Below, piece after piece: positions 58,902 to 64,000 of a stretch of 64,000 nucleotides of DNA. This DNA comes from Streptomyces minutiscleroticus (lineage in GTDB: Bacteria; Actinomycetota; Actinomycetes; Streptomycetales; Streptomycetaceae): assembly GCF_014650875.1 (NCBI RefSeq), contig NZ_BMVU01000009.1, positions 62,001 to 126,000 of the forward strand, given 5' to 3'. The notes under the pieces are model-generated. The model worked only from the letters and a program-made list of their open reading frames with translations, ran no database searches and was not told the DNA's origin. The translations under genes and the position numbers were made by a program. Numbering within the stretch: the first letter of the stretch is position 1; each line of letters begins with the position of its first letter.

Positions 58902-59915
58902 TCAGTCCTGCTTCTTGCGCCGGGTGCCGAAGACGATCTCGTCCCAGCTGGGCACCGCGGCCCTGCGGCCTGGGCGGACGCCGTCCGCCTCGGCCTGGCG
59001 GTCGGTGGCGCCGACGAGCCGGTCGCGGTGGCTGGTCACCGAGCGCGGCATCAGCACGTCCGCGTAGGCCGAGCCGGCCGAGGCCGCGGGCGCCGGCGGC
59101 TCCTCCGCCTCGGGCTCGTCCGCAGGTTCGTCCGGGTCCTCCGCGGGTCGCTCCGGCACCACCAGATCGCCGCGGAAGCTGGGCACCGCCTCCAGGAGAC
59201 TGGTCAGCGAGTCGCGCTCGCCGGCGCTCTCCTCGGCGGGCTCCGGCGCGGGCGCCGGCACGACGGGACGTTCCGCCTGGCGGTCCCGGGGGAGCCGGGC
59301 GATGCGCGGCACGAACGGGAAGCTGGGCTCCGGCGCGGCGAGGTCGTCGGACTCGCCGATCAGCGAGCGCGCCTCGTCGTCGACGGCCTGCACGAGCCGC
59401 CGGGGCGGGTCGTAGGTCCAGGTGGCCGCGTGGGGTTCGCCGGCCACGCGGTAGACCAGCACGACCTCCCAGGTGCCGTCGTCGCGGCGCCAGGAGTCCC
59501 ACTGCACGGTGTCCTTCTCGGCGCCGCGCAGCAGCAGCCGCTCCTGGACGGCCTCGCCGAGCTGGGGCCCGGCGTTCTCACCGGGGCGGCGGACCGGGGT
59601 CTTGCGGGCCCGCTCGGCCATGAACGCGCGCTCGGCGAGCACGGGCCCCTCGAAGCGGCGGACGCGGTCGACGGGGATGCCGGCGAGCTGGGCGACCTCT
59701 TCGGCGGAGGCACCGGCACGTATGCGCGCCTGGATGTCGCGGGGGCGGAGGTGGCTCTCCACCTCGATCTCGATCTGCCCGAGCCGGGGACGGTCGCCCC
59801 GCACGGCGGCACGGAGCCGCTCGTCGATCGGAAGCGTGTACTCCGTGCTGTCCGCAGCCTTGAGCACCAGCCGTGTGCCGTCGTTAGAGACGGCCACGAC
59901 ACGCAGTTCGGGCAT
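58902..59915 (-). CDS. sepH: Cell division protein SepH
   Basis: SepH binds FtsZ and stimulates Z-ring assembly in vegetative and sporulating hyphae. The 337-residue protein has the DUF3071 N-terminal domain (about 1–170) beginning MPELRVVAVSNDGTRLVLKAADS and containing the helix-turn-helix-like AGASAEEVAQLAGIPVDRVRRFEGP. A long acidic/Pro-rich disordered middle (about 185–310) follows. A short conserved C-terminal motif (PSWDEIVFGTRRKKQD) is probably the second functional element. ATG 59915 follows GGGAGG and gives the known N-terminus. The 487-bp upstream gap has no other gene. Confidence 0.95.
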   Translation of the reverse strand: MPELRVVAVSNDGTRLVLKAADSTEYTLPIDERLRAAVRGDRPRLGQIEIEVESHLRPRDIQARIRAGASAEEVAQLAGIPVDRVRRFEGPVLAERAFMAERARKTPVRRPGENAGPQLGEAVQERLLLRGAEKDTVQWDSWRRDDGTWEVVLVYRVAGEPHAATWTYDPPRRLVQAVDDEARSLIGESDDLAAPEPSFPFVPRIARLPRDRQAERPVVPAPAPEPAEESAGERDSLTSLLEAVPSFRGDLVVPERPAEDPDEPADEPEAEEPPAPAASAGSAYADVLMPRSVTSHRDRLVGATDRQAEADGVRPGRRAAVPSWDEIVFGTRRKKQD

Positions 59916-60402
59916 GGGGACCTCCCGGGTGGTGCCTGCCGACGTCACGTGCGTCGCTGCTTCCGCTAGTCGAGTGTGGCCTGCCCGGGTGCAGCCTGCC
60001 ACAACCTTGCCGAGTTGCCCGGCGTGTCGGGCACGGGCCCAAGATCGCCGTTATGGCACGGTTACCTGTTTGCAACGCTAAGTGACGAATCTGGTCACCC
60101 TGTGCAACGATCCCCCTCCCGGCGGCCCTGGATGGTCCCGAACGCCCTGGCGGGTGTCCGGTCCCAGGGCTCGCAACAGTACTCCATTCGGGCCATGTAC
60201 GTGGATCGGCGCGCCGCCCGACTTTTCGTGCGGGGCGACGGCCGTCCGTCCGTGGCGGCGTCCGCGCTCCGCGCGCGTGACGTGCTTCACGGGATCGCCC
60301 GAAGTGGAGTGGATCGTTTCGCCTATATGTCCCTTGTTCGACGAGTGCTGCTTATGCGGCTTTACGGGTGGTCCGGTATCCGGACGTGGGTACGAAGCGT
60401 GA
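59916..60402. other. 487-bp region upstream of sepH
   Basis: Contains the sepH promoter and the 3' side of the FAD oxidoreductase gene. The stretch 60045–60120 is comparatively AT-rich with TTACCTGTTTGCAACGC and TGTGCAACGA. No protein-coding frame with a ribosome site was found; the open frames at 60082–60402 and 59976–60479 have no recognisable domain. Confidence 0.5.
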
Positions 60403-61722
60403 CTAGGCCCCCAGGACGCGGCGCAAGTAGGGGTTGCCGAAGCGCCGCTCGGGGTCGAGCCGGTCCCGCAGGGCCGTGAACTCCCCGAAGCGCGGGTACA
60501 GGGCGGCGAGGTCCTCCGCGGTGCGGGTGTGCAGCTTGCCCCAGTGCGGCCGCCCCCCGTGCGCGATGAAGATCCGCTCGGCGGCGGTGAAGTAGGCCCG
60601 GTACGGCGTGCCGGTGAACATGTGGACGGCGACGTACGCGCTGTCCCGCCCGGACGCGGTGGACAGCGCGATGTCGTCCGCGGGCGCGGTGCGCACCTCG
60701 ACCGGGAGGCCCACGCGCAGCGGGGAGCGGTCCACCATGCGCTTGAGCTCACGCACCGTGTCCACCAGGGCCGCGCGCGGAACGGCGTACTCCATCTCCA
60801 CGAAGCGCACCCGGCGCGGGGAGGTGAAGACCTTGTAGGGGATGTCGGTGTACGTCCGCGCCGACAGGGCCCTGCTGCAGATCCGGGCGATCCCCGGGAC
60901 CGTGGCGGGCACCGCCCGGCCCACCGCGCCGGCCACCTGGAGCGCGCCGTTGGAGAGGAACTCGTCGTCGAGGAAGCCGCGCAGGCGGCCGACCGGCCGT
61001 GCGGGGCCCGCGCTGCGGTTGTTGCGCTTGGTGTTGCAGTTGCCGGTGTGCGGGAACCAGTAGAACTCGAAGTGCTCGTTCTCGGCGTGGAGGGCGTCGA
61101 AGTCCGCCAGGACCCGGTCGAGGCGCATCGGCTCCTCGCGGGCGGTGAGCAGGAAGAGCGGCTCCACGGCGAACGTGATCGCGGTGACGACGCCCAGGGC
61201 GCCGAGGCCGATCCGGGCCGCCGCGAAGACGTCGGGGCACTCCGTCGCGGAGCAGGTGAGCACCGAGCCGTCGGCCGTCACCAGTTCGAGGCCCGTGATC
61301 TGCGCGGCGATCGAGCCCGAGTCGCGGCCCGTGCCGTGCGTCCCCGTGCTGGTCGCCCCGGAGACCGTCTGCTCCATGATGTCGCCCATGTTCGTGAGCG
61401 ACAGGCCCTCGCGGGCCAGCGCCGCGTTCAGGCGCTTGAGCGGGGTCCCGGCCTCCACGGTGACGGTGCCCGCCGCGCGGTCGATCCGGCGGATCCCGGT
61501 GAGCAGGTCCGGGCGGATCAGCAGGCCGTCGGTCGCGGCGGCGGCCGTGAAGGAGTGCCCGGAGCCGACGGCCTTCACCCGCAGGCCGTCCTCGGCGGCC
61601 GCGCGCACGGCGGCGGCCAGTTCGTCGACGGAGGCGGGGGCGGCCACGCGCGCGGGCCGCGCGGCGACGGTCCCCGACCAGTTACGCCACGTGCCGCTGT
61701 TCCCGCTCGACGTGCTCCTCAT
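60403..61722 (-). CDS. FAD-linked sugar-lactone oxidase (D-arabinono-1,4-lactone oxidase type)
   Basis: Oxidises a sugar lactone or sugar alcohol with FAD, probably in the cytoplasm. The 439-residue protein has the VAO-type FAD domain (about 20–195): PASVDELAAAVRAAAEDGLRVKAVGSGHSFT, LTNMGDIMEQTVSGATSTGTHGTG and IGLGALGVVTAITF. The substrate domain (about 200–435) ends with HGGRPHWGKLHTRTAEDL … LDPERRFGNPYLRRVLG, the ALO signature HWGK. The His of SGHS is probably the FAD-linking residue in relatives. ATG 61722 has GGGAGGGG upstream. It overlaps the 3' end of the MFS gene by 41 bp, so the pair is co-transcribed. Confidence 0.92.
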   Translation of the reverse strand: MRSTSSGNSGTWRNWSGTVAARPARVAAPASVDELAAAVRAAAEDGLRVKAVGSGHSFTAAAATDGLLIRPDLLTGIRRIDRAAGTVTVEAGTPLKRLNAALAREGLSLTNMGDIMEQTVSGATSTGTHGTGRDSGSIAAQITGLELVTADGSVLTCSATECPDVFAAARIGLGALGVVTAITFAVEPLFLLTAREEPMRLDRVLADFDALHAENEHFEFYWFPHTGNCNTKRNNRSAGPARPVGRLRGFLDDEFLSNGALQVAGAVGRAVPATVPGIARICSRALSARTYTDIPYKVFTSPRRVRFVEMEYAVPRAALVDTVRELKRMVDRSPLRVGLPVEVRTAPADDIALSTASGRDSAYVAVHMFTGTPYRAYFTAAERIFIAHGGRPHWGKLHTRTAEDLAALYPRFGEFTALRDRLDPERRFGNPYLRRVLGA

Positions 61723-62920
61723 CGGTCCCCTCCCGCTGCGGAGCCGGCCTGCTCAGCCGGCGGTGGCCCAGAAGCCCGATCACGACCGCGACGGCCCCGG
61801 CCACCGCGGGGACCCCGTACCCGGCGTCCGCCCCGGCGGCGTCGATCACCCAGCCGGCCACGGAGGAGCCGAGCGCGACCCCGACCGCGAGCCCGGTGCT
61901 CACCCAGGTCATGCCCTCGGTCAGTTTCGCGCGTGGTACGTGCTGTTCGACAAGGGCCATGGTCGTGATCATCGTCGGCGCGATGGACAGGCCCGCCACG
62001 AACAGCGCCACGGCCAGAAACGGAAGGTTCCCGACCAGTAGGAGGGGGATCATACTCACGGCCATGGCGCACACGCCCAGTCCCCAGCGCCGGGCGGGCG
62101 GTCCAGTGAGGCGAAGCAGGCCGAAAACCGCCCCCGCGACGCAGGATCCGGCCGCGTAGACGGCCAGAACCAGACTCGCCGCGCCCTTGTGGCCCTGCTC
62201 CTCGGCGAAGGCCACCGTGACCACGTCGACGGCCCCGAAGATCGTTCCGGTCGCCACGAAGGTGGCCACCAGCACCTGGAGGCCGGGGGAGCGCAGGGCG
62301 GAGCCGCCCGTGTGGTGCTCGCGGGGGTGCGGCTCGGGCTCGGTGGCGCGCTGGGCCGTCAGCCAGAAGACGCCGGCCGCCAGGAAGCACGCGGCGAGCA
62401 GCGGCCCCGCCTCCGGGAACCATGCCGTGGACAGCCCGATGGAGATGATCGGCCCGAGGATGAAGCAGACCTCGTCGATCACGGACTCGAAGGCGTACGC
62501 GGTGTGCAGCCGCGGCGAGCCCCGGTAGAGCTTGCCCCAGCGGGCCCGCGTCATGGAGCCGATGCTCGGCGTGCAGCCGATCCCGGCGCAGCAGAGGAAC
62601 AGCACCGGATCCGGCCAGCCGAGGCGCACGGCGAGCAGCAGCGCGGCCGCGGCGGTCAGCGACAGGAGCGTCGCGGGCCGCAGCACCCGCCGCTGACCGT
62701 GGCGGTCCACCAGGCGCGAGACCTGCGGACCGAGCGCGGCGGCGGACAGCGCGATCGTCGCCGACAGCGCGCCCGCGAGCCCGTACCGGCCCGTGACCTG
62801 GGAGATCATTGTCACGACGCCGATGCCCATCATGGACAGCGGCATCCGGCCGAGGAGACCCGCGGCGGAGAAGGCCGCAGCGCCGGGAGCGGTGAACAGG
62901 GCGCGGTAAGGGCTGGGCAC
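61682..62920 (-). CDS. MFS transporter, 12 helices
   Basis: The 412-residue protein has about 12 hydrophobic helices, the MFS loop motif [17 protein letters not shown] (between helices 2 and 3) and the arrangement of sugar/drug transporters. [19 protein letters not shown] is at the start and [29 protein letters not shown] late. The C-terminus is hydrophilic and overlaps the start of the downstream lactone oxidase gene. GTG 62920 was chosen because GAGAGA lies upstream and the next in-frame Val further up is GTT. Substrate unknown; coupling to the oxidase suggests a related sugar acid or lactone, but this is inference. It is divergent from ferrochelatase. Confidence 0.88.
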   Translation of the reverse strand: MPSPYRALFTAPGAAAFSAAGLLGRMPLSMMGIGVVTMISQVTGRYGLAGALSATIALSAAALGPQVSRLVDRHGQRRVLRPATLLSLTAAAALLLAVRLGWPDPVLFLCCAGIGCTPSIGSMTRARWGKLYRGSPRLHTAYAFESVIDEVCFILGPIISIGLSTAWFPEAGPLLAACFLAAGVFWLTAQRATEPEPHPREHHTGGSALRSPGLQVLVATFVATGTIFGAVDVVTVAFAEEQGHKGAASLVLAVYAAGSCVAGAVFGLLRLTGPPARRWGLGVCAMAVSMIPLLLVGNLPFLAVALFVAGLSIAPTMITTMALVEQHVPRAKLTEGMTWVSTGLAVGVALGSSVAGWVIDAAGADAGYGVPAVAGAVAVVIGLLGHRRLSRPAPQREGTDEEHVEREQRHVA

Positions 62921-63059
62921 GGGGTCTCTCGCAACGTCCGGTAAGGCGTGTGGGCAGTTGACACAGCTTACGCATCCGAGGAGGCCCCTGCATGTCCGGT
63001 ACAAGACATGCGGGTGGCCCTTTGCCGCGCCGCCGACGGCGGATGGCAGGATCGAAGAC

Positions 63060-64000
63060 ATGCCAGACGTGCGTGATGTCACCCCCTACGATGCCCTCCT
63101 CCTGCTGTCCTTCGGCGGCCCCGAGGGCCCCGACGACGTGGTCCCGTTCCTGGAGAACGTGACGCGGGGACGCGGCATCCCCAAGGAGCGCCTCAAGGAG
63201 GTGGGGCAGCACTACTTCCTGTTCGGCGGCGTCAGCCCCATCAACGACCAGAACCGCGCCCTCCTCGACGCCCTCCGCAAGGACTTCGCCGACCACGGCC
63301 TGGACCTGCCGGTGTACTGGGGCAACCGCAACTGGGCGCCCTACCTGACCGACACCCTGCGCGACATGGTGAACGACGGCCGCCGCCGCATCCTGGTCCT
63401 CGCCACCAGCGCGTACGCCTCGTACTCGGGCTGCCGGCAGTACCGGGAGAACCTCGCCGAGTCGCTCGCCGCGCTGGAGGCCGAGGGCCTGCCGCTGCCG
63501 AGGGTCGACAAGCTGCGCCACTACTTCAACCACGAGAGCTTCGTGGAGCCCATGGCCGAGGGTGTGCTGCGCTCCCTGGCGGAGCTGCCCGAGGACGTGC
63601 GCGACGGCGCCCACATCGCCTTCACCACGCACTCCATCCCCACCTCGGCCGCGGACACCTCCGGGCCGGCCGAGGAGCACGGGGACGGCGGCGCGTACGT
63701 GCGCCAGCACCTGGACGTCGCGCGGCTGATCGCCGACGCCGTGCGCGAGCGGACCGGCGTCGACCACCCGTGGCAGCTGGTCTACCAGTCGCGCTCCGGC
63801 GCCCCGCACATCCCGTGGCTGGAGCCGGACATCTGCGACCACCTGGAGGAGCGGCACGCCGCCGGGGTGCCGGCCGTCGTGATGGCCCCCATCGGCTTCG
63901 TCTCCGACCACATGGAGGTCCTGTACGACCTCGACACCGAGGCCCAGGCCAAGGCGGAGGAGCTGGGGCTGCCGGTGCGCCGCTCGGCCACCGTCGGCGC
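63060..64000 (+). CDS. hemH: Ferrochelatase (coproporphyrin III ferrochelatase), 5' part
   Basis: Inserts Fe2+ into the porphyrin in haem synthesis; actinobacteria use the coproporphyrin route. The first 313 residues are present and the gene runs off the window. Visible motifs are [63 protein letters not shown] (the Cys is probably one [2Fe-2S] ligand in actinobacterial enzymes) and the catalytic His in [28 protein letters not shown] follows. ATG 63060 has no strong ribosome site; CAGGAT ends 7 nt upstream, suggesting a leaderless transcript. The missing C-terminus would contain the remaining cluster cysteines. Confidence 0.96.
   Translation, partial: MPDVRDVTPYDALLLLSFGGPEGPDDVVPFLENVTRGRGIPKERLKEVGQHYFLFGGVSPINDQNRALLDALRKDFADHGLDLPVYWGNRNWAPYLTDTLRDMVNDGRRRILVLATSAYASYSGCRQYRENLAESLAALEAEGLPLPRVDKLRHYFNHESFVEPMAEGVLRSLAELPEDVRDGAHIAFTTHSIPTSAADTSGPAEEHGDGGAYVRQHLDVARLIADAVRERTGVDHPWQLVYQSRSGAPHIPWLEPDICDHLEERHAAGVPAVVMAPIGFVSDHMEVLYDLDTEAQAKAEELGLPVRRSATVG

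Noticed and set aside
60082..60402. Open frame in the sepH upstream region
   Set aside because: No motif or proper start signals; more likely promoter DNA.
1..64000. tRNA genes, rRNA, CRISPR arrays, insertion sequences and parS sites
   Set aside because: I looked for the T-loop GGTTCGAATCC, regular spaced repeats, terminal inverted repeats with transposases and GTTTCACGTGAAAC, and found none by eye; a tRNAscan or motif search would be decisive.

Overview
This window is very GC-rich, with strong third-codon-position GC, many GTG starts and long antisense shadow frames, as expected of Streptomyces. From memory, the gene order (lexA–nrdR–nrdJ, rnhB, a RecQ-type helicase, whiH–hrdB, parE…parC, paired M16 peptidases, ptsH, sepH, ferrochelatase) matches the conserved core of the S. 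coelicolor chromosome around SCO5802–SCO5859. I see no phage, IS element, CRISPR array, rRNA or tRNA.

Layout. 1–5.3 kb: tail of a DinG-type helicase, lexA with its SOS box, nrdR and the B12-dependent ribonucleotide reductase nrdJ. 5.5–10.9 kb: terD-like gene, DUF4937 gene, histidine phosphatase overlapping an ADP-ribosylglycohydrolase-like gene, large DUF4173/DUF4153-type membrane protein. 11.1–13.6 kb: MFS exporter and divergent TetR regulator sharing two copies of one 20-bp operator. 13.7–18.8 kb: rnhB, an orphan helicase-tail-like gene, an unknown gene and recQ with a phosphoribosyltransferase-like tail. 18.9–26.4 kb: DUF4192 protein, glycogen-debranching-like protein, NrtR-type NUDIX regulator and an ABC half-transporter. 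26.6–31.4 kb: sporulation regulator whiH, principal sigma factor hrdB, a secreted trypsin-like protease and a small zinc-ribbon-like protein. 31.8–45.5 kb: parE and parC (topoisomerase IV) frame an accessory block: DUF485 plus carboxylate symporter, a CitA/CitB-type two-component system with a remnant of a second response regulator, an iron-controlled sucrase/ferredoxin-like gene, a small protein plus DUF6082 pair, and a CobW GTPase. 45.7–51.2 kb: catalytic/non-catalytic M16 pair, a cyclic-di-AMP riboswitch before an M23 cell-wall hydrolase, a GntR regulator and ptsH. 51.3–64 kb: Pat-type protein acyltransferase, DUF5998, phosphodiesterase-like gene, thymidine kinase, VOC protein, sulfurtransferase, sepH, FAD lactone oxidase, MFS transporter and 5' part of ferrochelatase.

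How it fits together. Much of the window is housekeeping: DNA repair and precursors (lexA, nrdRJ, rnhB, recQ, tdk, parE/parC), transcription (hrdB), and development and division (whiH, sepH, the M23 hydrolase). Carbon sensing (symporter plus two-component system, ptsH, the debranching-like protein) and iron/haem genes (sucrase/ferredoxin-like, ferrochelatase) are interspersed.

Regulation visible in the DNA includes a LexA box, a probable NrdR box, paired TetR operators, an inverted pair of DnaA boxes, a sigma-WhiG-like promoter before whiH, a DmdR1/IdeR-type iron box over a leaderless promoter, a c-di-AMP riboswitch, and long perfect hairpins ending most convergent or last genes. Several genes have a TANNNT hexamer 6–7 nt before the start codon and no Shine-Dalgarno sequence, suggesting leaderless transcripts.
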